Positions 33,507 to 44,684 of a stretch of 64,000 nucleotides of DNA are shown here, one piece after another. How positions within the stretch are numbered: position 1 is the stretch's first letter; each line of letters opens with the position of its first letter. The stretch is from Lytechinus variegatus. Lineage: Eukaryota > Echinodermata > Echinoidea > Temnopleuroida > Toxopneustidae. The translations under genes were made by a program, and so were the position numbers. Location of the stretch: contig NC_054748.1 in assembly GCF_018143015.1 (NCBI RefSeq), positions 16,371,356-16,435,355 of the forward strand, given 5' to 3'. The notes under the pieces are model-generated. The model was not told where the DNA came from. It saw nothing but the letters and a program-made list of their open reading frames with translations, and ran no database searches.

Positions 33507-33749
33507 AGTGACTCCAAGTCAAACTCACTTCTATTCTGTATCCGATATCTCGATTGGGTCGAGATTCATCAAAAGTAGATGTTGACGTAGGCCAACCACC
33601 ATATAGACACCCGGTTAAAAAAAGATACCACATCCACCCAAGCATAGAATACAAACTAACTTTTTATTTTTTTTTTCCGATAAATGCATTTCTGGATTTA
33701 ACTGTCAAATTATATTTGAATCTGTTAATGCACAAGATAGCTATAAAAA

Positions 33750-33945
33750 ATAATGAGGGTCATTATCGACTGTCTTATTTGCATGTAACTGACTGGTTCA
33801 TATAACTAGTAAAACTTTAACATGTCATAATTTTCTTATTTTATATCCGATTTTCATTTTTACATTTTCAGCGTTATATACTTGTCGGATATTTCTCTGT
33901 TGATTAAATAAACATTTTTCTTGGGTGCCGGTGGACTTGACTTGA
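33750..33945. mobile_element. 3' half of the AGGTCAAGTCCACC MITE family
   Basis: Contains GTTCATATAACTAG, ATGTCATAATTTTCTTATTT and GGTGGACTTGACTTG, matching the right half of the elements at 38691, 58895 and 61525. The left half is absent. Confidence 0.65.
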
Positions 33946-33973
33946 AATGATCTCATTTTTACTCTTTTCACAG

Positions 33974-34824
33974 AGGATGTTCTCGAGGAATTTAAAGATA
34001 TCAATTTGACCGACAGTACCGATGGTGGCATCGCTGAATGGCACTTGGTAAAAACAATTGATCTTCCAACCGATAAAGCAGAGTGGTTCAAAGCATGTTT
34101 GGCGTTACCCGGGAACTGCGTGGCTGTTGGATACAGATCCGGCGGCATCGATATCATCAACATCGACACTGAAAAGCGGGAAAGGATTCTAGACCACCTG
34201 AAAATCAGAAGCCTCACGCGGTTGAGCGATGGGACCTTGGTGATCTGCAACGACGACGTGAAGTCGGTCAAGATATATACATGCAAATACCGCGGAAGGC
34301 AGTCGGTGGCCAGGCCCTTGTACGCACTGCGGATTTCTGGTACTCACCGATCGCTGAGCATCGACCCACAGGATAACATATACATCGGACTACGTGGATT
34401 TAAAGAAATCGAGGTGGTGGACCCTGTTAGTGGGGCACGAACCAGGACCATTAAAACGGCCGTGGATCCGTGGAGCATCGCCTTGATGCAGACAGGCAAC
34501 ATAGCCGTCACCAACTCGTTGAGAGGAAACGAAGACGCAGTCAGTGTCCTTGATCCTGGCGGGGACATCGTCAGTAGGATGCCAGGGGTGAAGGACGCCA
34601 GACAGTTCATCACAGTCGATTCGCGGGATAGCATATACGTGGCGATCAAGACAAAGAACGGGCAGGTTAAAATTAGAAAGTATACTGGCCATGCAGTTGA
34701 GGTCGTCACCGAGGGCTTGGACTCGGTTACTAAGCCACGTGAATGGATTCAACTGACATGTATATCCCCAACTCAACTTGTGATGTGTGACGCTAAATCA
34801 ATGTTTGTATTTCAAAAGTACTGA
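33974..34824 (+). CDS. Death-domain/beta-propeller gene, exon 3 (propeller-like C-terminus)
   Basis: The acceptor TCTTTTCACAG precedes 33974; joining the phase 1 donor at 32868 gives EVYIQ-EDVLEEFKD. The exon encodes about 283 residues with repeated four-strand-like units: ALPGNCVAVGYRSGGIDIIN, LSDGTLVICNDD, IDPQDNIYIGL, LMQTGNIAVTNS, VDSRDSIYVAIK and ISPTQLVMCDAK. This periodicity of 40-45 residues suggests an NHL/WD-like beta-propeller. The whole protein would be 391 residues, cytosolic, with no signal or membrane segment: a death domain to recruit partners plus a propeller as possible ligand or partner sensor. A polyadenylation signal lies at 34978. Confidence 0.82.
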
Positions 34825-34977
34825 TGGCGACTATACAGTGAATTCAACAAAAAGAAAACAAAACTTCACGTAATTTGTCACAACTTCACAAGTGCATTTT
34901 AATGACATCAATTTAATGACTTTCGTGGTTAACATTATAGCACACAGCAAATGCATTGAAAATGTAAGCCAAATCAC

Positions 34978-34983
34978 AATAAA
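34978..34983 (+). terminator. Candidate polyadenylation signal
   Basis: AATAAA lies about 150 bases after the stop codon of the death-domain/propeller gene. Confidence 0.5.
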
Positions 34984-35079
34984 AGCTTGGGAGGACTTTG
35001 TCGAAAATTGGTGAATTGGGACAGCTGCTCGTCCTGAGATTCGGAGCAGAGAAAATGCAAATATGTCATCTGTCCAGAG

Positions 35080-35239
35080 TCACAGACGAGAGTACTGTGT
35101 TAATACCCCGATTTTCGACCAAGACTTCTTTTTGATGGAAGGGTTTTGGTCAATAGATGTTCTACGTTCCAGAAAGCGTCTCCGTAGTGGCTGCGCAAAC
35201 TCTTTATTTACAGCGCTGTACACAAACAGCATCTGGGGC
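35080..35239 (-). CDS. Probable GPCR terminal exon (TM7 end and cytoplasmic tail)
   Basis: On the minus strand a classic acceptor (CTCTTTCTCCTACAG) ends at 35240. The following frame, entered in phase 2, reads PQMLFVYSAVNKEFAQPLRR, then a basic tail RFLERRTSIDQ and a stop at 35080-35082. The string around Y-S-A-V-N-K-E-F matches the end of TM7 and the start of helix 8 in class A receptors, where NPxxY is followed by a similar NKEF-type sequence. Here the usual NP is not seen in the exon. The upstream exons were not found within the window, so the gene may be long or a remnant. Confidence 0.45.
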
Positions 35240-35530
35240 CTGTAGGAGAAAGAGTTGCATTTAAATACATTTCAAGCAATCAAATGTAGGCCTAAGTCCA
35301 AAATGCACGCATCTGGTTGGTTGGGAATCAATTTGCATTTGATTTTTAGAGTTACATTTAATTACAACTCTGTTTGCAACTGGCCGCTGATGATGTTTCA
35401 TATCAGTGCGAGCTTTTGATTTAAATAATGGAGTTAATAAGATGAAAGATATGCATGTTTGAATTGCAGTGATCAAGTCAAGCATCATACATGCAGTCTT
35501 TGGAATTCAATTACTAGTGGGCTGGGACCC

Positions 35531-35702
35531 GGGGGCCGTTTCATAAAGCTGTTCGTAAGTTAAGAGCGACTTTAAGAACGACTGGTGATCCTATCTTACG
35601 CGCTAAACCATCGCCAATGTATATACCATGTACCACAAGAAAGGATCACCAGTCGTTCTTAAAGTCGTTCTTAACTTACGAACAGCTTTATGAAACACCA
35701 CT
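35531..35702. mobile_element. MITE with CCGTTTCATAAAGCTGTTCG ends
   Basis: The left arm GGCCGTTTCATAAAGCTG continues into TTCGTAAGTTAAGAGCGAC; the right arm is its inverse, ending AACAGCTTTATGAAACACC. Arms are about 55 bases with few mismatches. Confidence 0.88.
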
Positions 35703-35704
35703 CT

Positions 35705-35917
35705 GGGGGTGTTTCACAAAGATTTAAGTATGACTTAGAGTCGCACTTAAATACCGGGTTGCGTACGGTATGAAAGGCTTGACCGCATTGGTCAGATCCT
35801 GTCATGAGGACGCGCACTACTGCGTATCTATCAATAAGATCGCGCGTTGCATATCTTGTACGCGTCGGCATTTAAGTCCGACTTAAGTCATACTTAAATC
35901 TTTGTGAATCACCCCCC
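35705..35917. mobile_element. MITE with GGGGGTGTTTCACAAAG ends
   Basis: Left GGGGGTGTTTCACAAAG followed by ATTTAAGTATGACTTAGAG; right inverse ends CTTTGTGAATCACCCCCC. It follows the previous MITE head to tail with only a couple of bases between. Confidence 0.88.
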
Positions 35918-37342
35918 AGAAATATTAGGGATTTTCCGTTCAGCGATGTACGGATGATTCATAAAATGGGTAAATGTATTGTTCCCATCATGACAAAGAA
36001 CAACGAAAAGGTCTTTGTCGAGAATTAATTAAGAGCACTTTCCTCAAGCGTTAAACTAATGGTTTGATTTAACAATTTTCGACAAAGTTATCGTTGTTTT
36101 CCAAACGTAGCTCGGAATTGAAACGATCGTTAAGAAGAACCGGAAGTTTACTCAAAATTGCATCGTTATATCGTCTCAACATTTCTCACTATTCCAAATT
36201 GCATTTTATGGTGAATATAACTGTTAAGGTATGTAAGTATTTACAAGTACGATTAAACTATGATGTGCTTTACATCATTTCATGCTACCGTGTCATTAAG
36301 ACTTGTCAAAATACCAAAACCCCATTGTCTATGACAAATGAATTACCAGCCAATTAAAATTAAAGGATTTCAGATCATGTTTGAAGATCAGGTCCCAGAT
36401 ATCAGAATGGGAGAATTTTATATTTTAGCTAATAAAATACAAAAGAGAGAATGGTACGTGTCGTCATTGGTTTTCTTCATTTGCATACGACCTGTCTTGT
36501 GCTAATCACTGATTTGAGAAGATTTAACCTAACTTTCAAATTTCATAATTTCTCATTTGACGTCCCATTTCGTTTGAAAATTATCGCATCGTAAAAATTC
36601 ATTTTATCTTGGTTACTTGGCCACGAAATTTAGCTTTTATCATTCGTCGGCATGCAGTGGCCTCCGCTATACAGTCAGATTTTTTTTTTAAATCGATTTT
36701 TTTTCTGCGTTCACAATATATTGTCAAAAATATTTACATTGCTTGCAATATACAGAATAATAAATGATGTATACAATATAATCATGATATATAATCAGCA
36801 AAAAAATGGTATGAGCATTTTTTTTTTGTTACGAATGCAAGCTTCCGTGTTTAATATAATCTTAAAATTACCATATTGCCATTCATACAAACATTAAAAT
36901 ACATCAATTAATCGTCTTAAATGTTCAAATGAATAAAAATTGTGCAATTAAATATCACACATATTTACCAAAATGGGAATTGTTAAATATGCCTTTCAGA
37001 ATATATATAATGTGCGTATTACATTGAGCCACTAATATTTTTATTTGGTTACTTCTAAAATTAAGTAATTTGATAGCATTATGTGTGTGCTATAATCTGG
37101 AAACTAGTGATCAATATATATGTTGTATATGATGATCACATTGATGATACTAATTCGTCCAATCTTGATAATGCAGAAAATTATGAATTTTTACATGAAT
37201 GTGAATAGTGAATATAAAATATTGTCAAAAATTATTTACAGAGCACATAATTCAATCTTGAATTATCTAATGAAAGCGGTAAACGAGAAATCTTCTTACC
37301 AATCAATAGTTGTGGTTAATTTTCTCAAATTCATATTATACA

Positions 37343-37512
37343 ATTAATGCACATTTATGAGTGTGTTATGACGATGCAGCACACTCGAGGGTATTTACAA
37401 TTATGCGAAAGCAAGAGGCGCTTGCGCCGAGTGCTTTTGCATAATATTGTGAATGCCCGAGAGTTGCTCGCATCGTCACTAACATCACGAATCTTAAAAT
37501 GTGCATTAATTG
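37343..37512. mobile_element. Palindromic element with CAATTAATGCACATTT ends
   Basis: CAATTAATGCACATTT at the left end pairs with AAAATGTGCATTAATTG at the right. Inner parts (ATTTACAATTATGCGAAAGC and GCTTTTGCATAATATTGTGA) also pair imperfectly, so the whole 170 bases can fold back. Confidence 0.7.
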
Positions 37513-37513
37513 T

Positions 37514-37876
37514 TTTATAAAACGGGTCGGCAAAAAGAATTTTTCATGGAAATCTTGTTCAAATCCCTCCAACTTGTGTACGATCGCACAGACGAAGAGA
37601 TCACAAGACTATCAATTATGACATCACAGGCGTATCTACTATGCGCGCCTAAGTAAGCGCATCAAAATCCTAGCCAGCCTCTTTTACTGAACGCGTATCA
37701 GTTTTTACGTGCTATTGGAACTAATGCTGCACAAAAATTGCATAGTGCTGCACAAAAAATGCACAGTGCTGCACGAAAAATGCACGACTGGAAGGTTGCG
37801 CATAATTAAAGCATGAACACGTGACTTGAATACGCACTCACCATTGGCTACATCCTTGAACCCGTTTTATAAATAG
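37514..37876. mobile_element. Possible MITE with TTTTATAAAACGGGT ends
   Basis: GTTTTATAAAACGGGTC near 37513 faces GAACCCGTTTTATAAAT near 37858. The interior has three copies of GCTGCACAAAAAATGCA-like sequence around 37727-37785. Confidence 0.45.
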
Positions 37877-38024
37877 AAATGTAGCATATCGGAATCGTTT
37901 TTAACGTCCCTGTAGTAACAACCACAAAAATTGGGTCAAGAAAGTAATATCTAGAAATGTTTTGAAGTAATAAATTATAGATGTTTGCGTTGTTGTCTTT
38001 CCATAGTTGCGATTAATTTTTATT

Positions 38025-38235
38025 ATTATTACTATTTTATTTGGCATTCAAAAGACAAAGAATACAAACAGATCAAAGACAAGATCAATCAAACTTGTAC
38101 ATGATAGAGAAAATAAGACCTGGATGAGAGTTGGAGAGGCTGCCTGGGTATGGAAAAGGCTAACTTAATAGCCATAACCCACAGGTCTTCCTCCCCAAAC
38201 CTCCCAACCCCATCCAGGTCATAACAGTAGTGGTG
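38025..38235 (-). mobile_element. 5'-truncated LINE 3' end (minus)
   Basis: On the minus strand the block runs from GACCTGGATGGGGTTGGG to GAATGCCAAATAAAATAG followed by TAATAATAA, a typical LINE 3' end with an AT-rich tail. No coding part remains. Confidence 0.5.
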
Positions 38236-38690
38236 AAAATAAAAATAAGATGAAGATATTTAGAATCGGCAAAATGCAATGGTCATTCATGTGACTTTGT
38301 CACCTCAAGTCAACCCCCACAATACTTCCCCAATCATATCATTATGTATCTACAAGCATTAGAATGATAAGCATCAAACATTAAAGCAATCGTAAATTTA
38401 AAATTGCAAATAATACTGCATCTACCATAAATAATGGGATATAGGACAATAAGAAAACCATATAAGAGTGATCAAATGACATGATGTTGAGGCTGAATTA
38501 GGCCGGATTAAATTTAGTGTATAAATTATGAATAAACTTGCTCTTTAGTTGAAATTGGTCAATGGGGAAAATAATAAATTAAACATAGATAGGATTATAA
38601 CATTATTAATAGGATCAATGTTTGTGAGACCATGGACCTATCACAAATATCGTAAGAGGTCCATGGTGAGACGAAGCCGTGTCTATCTTT

Positions 38691-39233
38691 AAAGGACAAG
38701 TCCACCCCAACAAAAACTTGATTTAAATAAAAAGAGAAAAATTCAACAAGCATAACACTGAAAATTTCATCAAAATCGGATGTAAAATAAGAAAGTTATG
38801 ACATTTTGAATTTTCGCTTCATTTCATAAAATGTTATATGAACAAGCCAGTTATATCCAAAATGAGAGAGTCGATGAAGTTGTCATTGTCATGTGAAATG
38901 AAGTTTCATTCCTCCCTGAACACGTGGAATTCCATTATTTTAACATTTTGTGCTTCAGGCAAGGAGGTCCTAATCATCAAATTCGTAAAAAATGAAAAAT
39001 TGTATAATTCAAACAATAAAAAAAAGAAATAGTGAGTGAGTGACATCATCGACTCTCTCATTTGAATGTAACTGGCTCGTTCATATAACTATTTTGTTAA
39101 AAATAAGCAAAACTTTGAAATGTCATAACTTTCTTATTTTACATCCGATTTTGATGAAATCTTCAGCATTGTGTATGTCTGATTTTTCTCTTTTGATTCA
39201 AATCAACATTTTTCTGAAGTGGACTTGACCTTT
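38691..39233. mobile_element. MITE, AGGTCAAGTCCACC family, full copy
   Basis: Left AAAGGACAAGTCCACCCC and right inverse GAAGTGGACTTGACCTTT. Long arms include AAAATCGGATGTAAAATAAG and CTTATTTTACATCCGATTTT. TTAA occurs at both junctions, which would fit a TTAA target duplication. Other copies: 58895-59472, 61525-62114 and partial ones at 33750 and 46495. Confidence 0.9.
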
Positions 39234-39285
39234 AAGAACATCTTTACGACCTGTTACGTAATTAGCATGCTCTTCAATAAATCCC

Positions 39286-39546
39286 GTGCCCCGTCTTACA
39301 AAGAGTTGCGATTGATCCAATCAACCGAAACTATGTCTATGTCTACGTTTAAAATACATTTTTGTTCAAAAGATTTTCTAGATATGTATCTTCGTACATT
39401 CACTGTTTTCTTGTCAATTCAGTATATGCTTCTCTAAGTTTTCAAAGGACATTTTGCAAATTTCCTAAAGAAAAAAAATGATATAGATGGATTTCCATAT
39501 ACTTGAGGTTGATCGGATCAATTGTAACTGTTTGTAAGACGGGGCC
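39286..39546. mobile_element. MITE, CCCGTCTTACAAAG family
   Basis: Left GTGCCCCGTCTTACAAAG, right TTTGTAAGACGGGGCC; subterminal GCGATTGATCCAATC and GTTGATCGGATCAATTG. Sister of 26299-26573. Confidence 0.85.
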
Positions 39547-39753
39547 TATGATACAACTGTGGAGTGCCTGGAGACTACGTGGATTAATGTTAAGCTATTA
39601 TGGCTTTTTCACACAGCGACGTATGAGAGATTCAAGAAGATAAAAATATATATTGTAAAAAGCCTTTCATGACAAAAAACAAAGAAGCCTTTGTCGAATA
39701 TTGGTGAATCAAACAGCAATTCATTAATTGAATGTAGACAAACGACATATTAA

Positions 39754-39871
39754 AGGGCCGCGGAAATGGCCAAAACCGTGTACAAAAACGTTTAAATGAC
39801 CATCGGAATGTGATTTTTTGCACGGTCAGCCACAACCCCCCTCCCACTTTCAAAACCGTTCTGCGATCCCT
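39754..39871. mobile_element. MITE, GGGGCCGCGG family
   Basis: GGGCCGCGGAAATGGCC at the left, CAAAACCGTTCTGCGATCCC at the right, with the shared core AAACGTTTAAATGACCATC. It appears to split a weak inverted repeat based on CTTTGTCGAATATTGGTGAA (39676) and TTCACCAACTTTCGATAAAG (39917). Confidence 0.7.
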
Positions 39872-40075
39872 GATAATTGCAATTTTTCGTCAGCTCTGAA
39901 ACTGCTACTCTGGTTCACCAACTTTCGATAAAGACCTCCCAGCTGCTTTTATTTGTCGGGTATCTTTACTTACTCTTTTCTTGAATCCTACCTACGTCAC
40001 AGAGCGAAATCTCCCTAGTCTCTCGATTAGGTACACCCTTCGGCTACAATCATGTTAAAGAAGAGGTTACACCGG

Positions 40076-41425
40076 TCAAATCTTTTGACGACGGATGATC
40101 TTGACGATGGTGTGTCGAAACAAGGGCTGGGCCATGGCGTACGCCATTGGGTTGACGAGGCTGTTACTGAAAGCAACCCAGCGTGTGATCTCTGACAGCC
40201 TGACTTTATTCTTGATGTAGTGGTAGAATTCTGGGAAGAAGGCGTACATGGTGACGGTCACGGCGGTTGGTAACCAGGTCACGATAAAGACAAAGACAAT
40301 GAATGTCAGGGTCCGCATCGCTTTCTGTCCCTCGGCTCTTGATTCTCGTTGTGGTTTGTTTAAAATTTGGTTCTTCGATGCCGCCAACCTTTTGCCAACA
40401 CGTGGCACAACTGCCGGTAGGACATTTCTAGGTTTGGCATCTTCAGTTCCTTTGTCGTTGTCGATTATGCCTCTGGATGATTCGGACTTCTCGACGTTGT
40501 TGGACATGCCTGGTAGTGCAAATATCTGATCAATAGCTGTCAACCCTTCTTCTAAACTGACTTCAGTTGCAGTGCTCGATTGTTCGTCCGTACATACGGA
40601 ACCAGTAACCGAACTCTCCTTTTCATTGGTCTTTCTCTTTTTCATAAATTTCATGAGATGCTTACTGCCTATGTTCTTGACCCGGAAGTATATTCTTATG
40701 TACAAGCCAGTCATGATGACGAATGGCAAGCCGAATCGGAGGGCAAACATGAACAAGCTAGACGTGTATGTGAGGGAATAGTTGGGTCTGGAGAAACCGG
40801 AGGATGTTACAAGGTTGTTTGGTTGGATAAAGTCCCACGCCGTGGACATCATCATCCAGAGGCCAAAGGATGACACCCAGGTAAAGACATTCACTGCTGT
40901 AGCCTTGCGGATACTCTTCTTCTGGTAGTGCTGAATGGGATAGAAGGTCGCAATGTACCTGTCTATGCAGATCGTCACAACGCCACAAACGGACACACCC
41001 AGAATAGAATTCTGGAACCCCATGAAGAAAATACTCGCCACCTTGCCGAAGGGCCATCCGTCAAAAAGGTGAATCATTGACCGGATAGGCATGCAGAGGA
41101 ATCCGACGGCGAAGTCCGCAATGGTCATGTTCAGGATAAAGTAGTTGGTGTACGTCCGCAGTTTCCTTTCGACATAAAATGCAGCCAGTATCAAGGAATT
41201 GGTCAGGACGGTTGATGCAGCCAGCAACACGAGGATTAAGAAGGTGGCGCTGAAAACAGGTCTGTTGGCTTCTTTGGGGGTTGTGTCTGTTTCGTAAAAT
41301 ACATCAATGACCTCCGTCGAGTCAGTCGTCCAGATTGAAGCGTTGAAGGTTTCCATGTCGGCACTAACTGTTAGATCAAGCAGAAAAAAAACGATGTGCA
41401 ACCACGGCTTGTACCATATATTCAT
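40076..41425 (-). CDS. Class A GPCR, single exon, 449 aa, long third loop
   Basis: A hydrophobic start (residues 9-20, possible signal peptide) precedes seven segments at about 58-84, 93-117, 129-154, 176-196, 220-248, 368-393 and 411-433. Marks are TN at 75-76, MTIADFAVGF (Asp104), DRY at 155-157, TWLP at 383-386 and NPMAY at 425-429. The third intracellular loop is about 118 residues, Ser/Thr/Lys-rich, as in muscarinic or histamine receptors. However, position 3.32 is Gln138 instead of Asp, and the usual Cys at 3.25 is Ser131 with no Cys in the second extracellular loop, so the conserved disulphide seems lost. It is therefore amine-receptor-like in form but probably not in ligand. The start is the first Met; Met24 would remove the signal-like segment. 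Confidence 0.93.
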   Translation of the reverse strand: MNIWYKPWLHIVFFLLDLTVSADMETFNASIWTTDSTEVIDVFYETDTTPKEANRPVFSATFLILVLLAASTVLTNSLILAAFYVERKLRTYTNYFILNMTIADFAVGFLCMPIRSMIHLFDGWPFGKVASIFFMGFQNSILGVSVCGVVTICIDRYIATFYPIQHYQKKSIRKATAVNVFTWVSSFGLWMMMSTAWDFIQPNNLVTSSGFSRPNYSLTYTSSLFMFALRFGLPFVIMTGLYIRIYFRVKNIGSKHLMKFMKKRKTNEKESSVTGSVCTDEQSSTATEVSLEEGLTAIDQIFALPGMSNNVEKSESSRGIIDNDKGTEDAKPRNVLPAVVPRVGKRLAASKNQILNKPQRESRAEGQKAMRTLTFIVFVFIVTWLPTAVTVTMYAFFPEFYHYIKNKVRLSEITRWVAFSNSLVNPMAYAMAQPLFRHTIVKIIRRQKI

Positions 41426-42330
41426 GTCACCTTCATTAATGAAGGGGAATCTTCAACGTGCAATGAAAATTGTAGGCTTACGCCTTACAAGAGTAGAATC
41501 AGAATGTTGTGCTCACACGACGGTTTGCCTGAACACAGAATTTTGAAGGATCTGCTGTAGGAATATACTAATTGTTGTATCAGTATTAAAGGTCCACAAC
41601 CGACCTTACAAGCGACCGCCGGGAACGCCTGGTTTTGACAGAGTGCAGGGGAAGGGGATTTTTCTTCCATTCGGATGCTCATTTCAGCCAGGTTTGAATG
41701 GTTTTTGAAAAATATTATGAATCAATTGAGTTTAAAAGAATTAAATGGACATTTTTATTTAAGGCGCCGTACATTCATATTCATATCACTGCCTTTACAC
41801 ATTTTGGTTTGAAACATATACCTTTCCCTGGTCAAGCAATTCAGCTGGGCCCATGACATTACAGTCATTGCAATCTCCCCCCCCCCCCCCTCTAAAAAGA
41901 AAAGATCTATCGGGTAACCAAAAGAATCATTATCATACTTCTGATAGCCGCTGATAGGTTAACCATGAATTATATGAATACTCGAGCTAGAATTAATATG
42001 GAGAGCCGTTGAGAGGAATAAAATATAAACTTTTAAAGCATACTTTTGTAAAGCATTACATAACCCCAAAATGATTAGTGGTATAAAATACTTGAAATGT
42101 TAACCACATCGAAACGTGTTTGTTCGAACTGATAAATTGTATCTACAGCAACTTAAAGGCAAATATTTTACTAAAAATTCTGGGCTATTTAGATCCATTT
42201 TTATGAAGATACTGAGCAAGTCATAAAAGGATGCTGTTAAAGGCACACAGCGTCCTTGTCGCATTTGAATCTTTACATTTGGTCCTTAAAGTCAAATTAT
42301 GGAAATTAGGTTAGCTTGATATGATGATAC
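41426..42330. other. Upstream flank of GPCR, no feature recognised
   Basis: AT-rich, with a poly-C run at 41876-41890. No second exon or promoter motif can be defended. Confidence 0.4.
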
Positions 42331-42543
42331 ACATTTACTTGTTAAGTCGGGTAGCTATATACCTCAGATTTCATTTGCATATAGTGCAATTTGCAAAGTA
42401 AAATTTAAAACTTGTCACTATATGCTATTCAGTGTCCACCAAATGATACATTTCCCTATGCTACATATAGACACTGTGAATACTTTAACATTTTTAAACT
42501 ATATCTGAGGTATTTAGCTACCTGACTTAACAAGTAAATGTAC
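42331..42543. mobile_element. Palindromic element with ACATTTACTTGTTAAGTC ends
   Basis: ACATTTACTTGTTAAGTCGG followed by GTAGCTATATACCTCAGAT faces ATCTGAGGTATTTAGCTAC and GACTTAACAAGTAAATGT. Arms are about 39 bases with a few mismatches and a 130-base interior. Confidence 0.75.
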
Positions 42544-42781
42544 ATATTGTTTCAGGTTTTGGTCAGTTTAACTGCAACTATTTGACTTTTAGGAACAAAT
42601 GTAAATATCCCTATGCTACACGGACATGGTGTCCAGCGTTATACACTGTTTTGCTTAATAACTTAATGAAAAGTTAAGCTAAATGGCCAAAAAGTTCGAG
42701 TAAAATGTATGGTCTTAAACTCTCAATACAAATAATGTAAAGCCTACAAACAATAAGTATATTGAGTTATAATAATATAAT

Positions 42782-43042
42782 ATAGGGTATTTATATTGCG
42801 CACATATCCACCTTGTTAGGTGCTCAAGGCGCTCCTATATTACCCGGCTAAGCTAGGCGTTCATAGCGCACGCAGCTTTTTAAGGAATTACTTCCTACCG
42901 GTACCCATTTACCTCACTTGGGTTGCGTGCAGTACATTGTGGATCAGTTACTTGCTGAAGGAAATTACGCCATGGCTGGGATTCGAACCCGCGACCCTCT
43001 GTTTCAAAGTCCGAAGACTAATCCACTGGGCCACAACGCTCC
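42782..43042 (-). mobile_element. tRNA-derived SINE
   Basis: The minus strand from 43042 begins GGAGCGTTGTGGCCCAGTGG (A-box region) and includes GGGTTCGAATCCC (B box). The body has GGTACCGGTAGGAAGTAATT and the tail ends in the TATATTGCGCACA region. Same family as 55772-56051; its tail word also occurs at 49025. Confidence 0.85.
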
Positions 43043-43259
43043 AGTTATGCTGAAATGTCACCATTTGTGTCCGAATTTCATGGAAAGACCTACATGTTTT
43101 CTCTGTCTTTGTCGGCTACAACGTATATACTTTTCGAAACAGAACGAAACACGCATCAAAATCCGAATATATTGTAAGACCAAGCGCTCGTTCCTTTCTC
43201 AGCCCCCCCCCCCCCCATTCTGCATCTGCACTTTTAATCTCACATTAAAATAAATTATT

Positions 43260-43465
43260 AAATATATATAATTTGTAATGGTTTTCCAAGGTTGCCACAC
43301 TGACTGGCTATGCTTATAGTGGCTACCCCTACAACCTTCTGATTTTTTTTATTGAAAATACATTCATGTTCACATGTTTTATTGTTAAATGTTTTGTTAT
43401 GTACTATGTATTTTCTTTGTTGTTCTGTATTTGAAAAAGTTGCAGAATCAATAAATTAAATGGAA
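43260..43465 (+). mobile_element. Probable 5'-truncated LINE 3' end
   Basis: T-rich sequence with TTGTTAAATGTTTTGTTATG and an end AATCAATAAATTAAATGGAA resembling LINE 3' untranslated tails. No coding remains. Weak. Confidence 0.35.
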
Positions 43466-44684
43466 TGAGAAATATGCCATACGGCTGTTCGTAAGTCAAT
43501 CGTCAAGTCATATACTGTGCGAACTGTTTTGGAACTACGTAGTCATTTCTTCCTTTAAAATAAGATACCACTAGTCCGATCAGTTGTACCTTGCTGACTA
43601 TATTTTTTAAGTTGTTTTACTTATATAATTGGTATTGCAGTGACAATTGCGCCCCATCATTAGTCAAACAAAATATAATTTATCTTTCAGCAATAATCCC
43701 GCAAGAATATTAGATAATCACTAAATCATTTGCAATGTTCATGGAATTCAATTTTGTATGCATAGTTTGTAAAGTAAAAAAAAACAAGAATCAAATAAGA
43801 TCAATAAAAATTTGAATTATTGTCAAGATACCAATTTAAAAATATATCACCACTGTCCGTTTGAATGGAGATAAAAACTAAAGAGTGTTCAGTAGAATTA
43901 ATACCAAATCCTAGCATCGATTATACAAGTTTAAACGCTGAAAACATCGTATTTCAGATATTTATCGTAACTAGAGTAAAATGCCAACTTACCTGCGTAG
44001 GCTTAGCTTTATATCGATGTATAAACTTCAAAATTGTTAAAACGCAATGAGATACAGGCTACACCAGAAGGACTGTTGCGCTATTGAATGTGGAAAGCAG
44101 TTCTCCAAGCCATCTGCACCTCCAACATCATCTTATATACAGTGGTGGTTCCAAGATGGGGTTTTATAAACTGTTCGCACAGTTCATTACCCATCACTTT
44201 ATGCACGACTGGAACAAAATATTCTAATTAATATGCTGCCCATCATGATATGAATGAAGTAAATCATTTAGAACAGAAAGGATTGCTGCTACAAAGTCAT
44301 TCGAAACTTACGAACAGTTTAACTTAACTTTTTTTGTAATATCCTTCTTTTGAAAATCCGTCTTACGCATGAACCTCACCCACGCACAATACACGCGCGC
44401 GCATGTGCACCCTCCCCTACCCACACACGCAGAACCAACTCACCGTGAGCAAGGTGAAGAGACAGGCTGTAATCCATAAACACTATGAAAGGATTATCCA
44501 TTCTCTACAGGAGTTATTTGATGTCACCCTCCGGTGATGCTTATTTTAATATCCCTCCGTCTGAACTTTAGTCAATCAAGACGATTCCTCGAGGAAGCGA
44601 CCTACCTCAAACAGTGCATACTTATTCACGTTTTTACTTTAAATAAACGGGTGATCGCTTATCGATTCTCTATTCTCACTTTTT
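43466..44684. other. AT-rich region, weak inverted ends
   Basis: CTGTTCGTAAGTCAATCG at 43486 and GAAACTTACGAACAGTTTA near 44307 are inverted, so 43484-44325 may be an old 0.8-kb element; the interior shows no gene. Bases 44380-44430 are CA/CG-rich. Confidence 0.35.

Larger units (their letters stand above)
35918..38024. other. AT-rich intergenic region
   Basis: No supported gene. It contains TTTGTCGAGAATTAATT and its partial inverse near 36010-36090, plus the inverted repeats listed separately at 37343 and 37514. Bases 36360-37340 show nothing recognised. Confidence 0.4.

Noticed and set aside
34344-34776. Minus-strand frames of 121 and 128 codons
   Set aside because: They are antisense shadows of the propeller exon; no splice or domain support.
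36094-36357. 87-codon plus frame after the GPCR tail exon
   Set aside because: Low-complexity AT-rich composition and no domain, signal or splice support.
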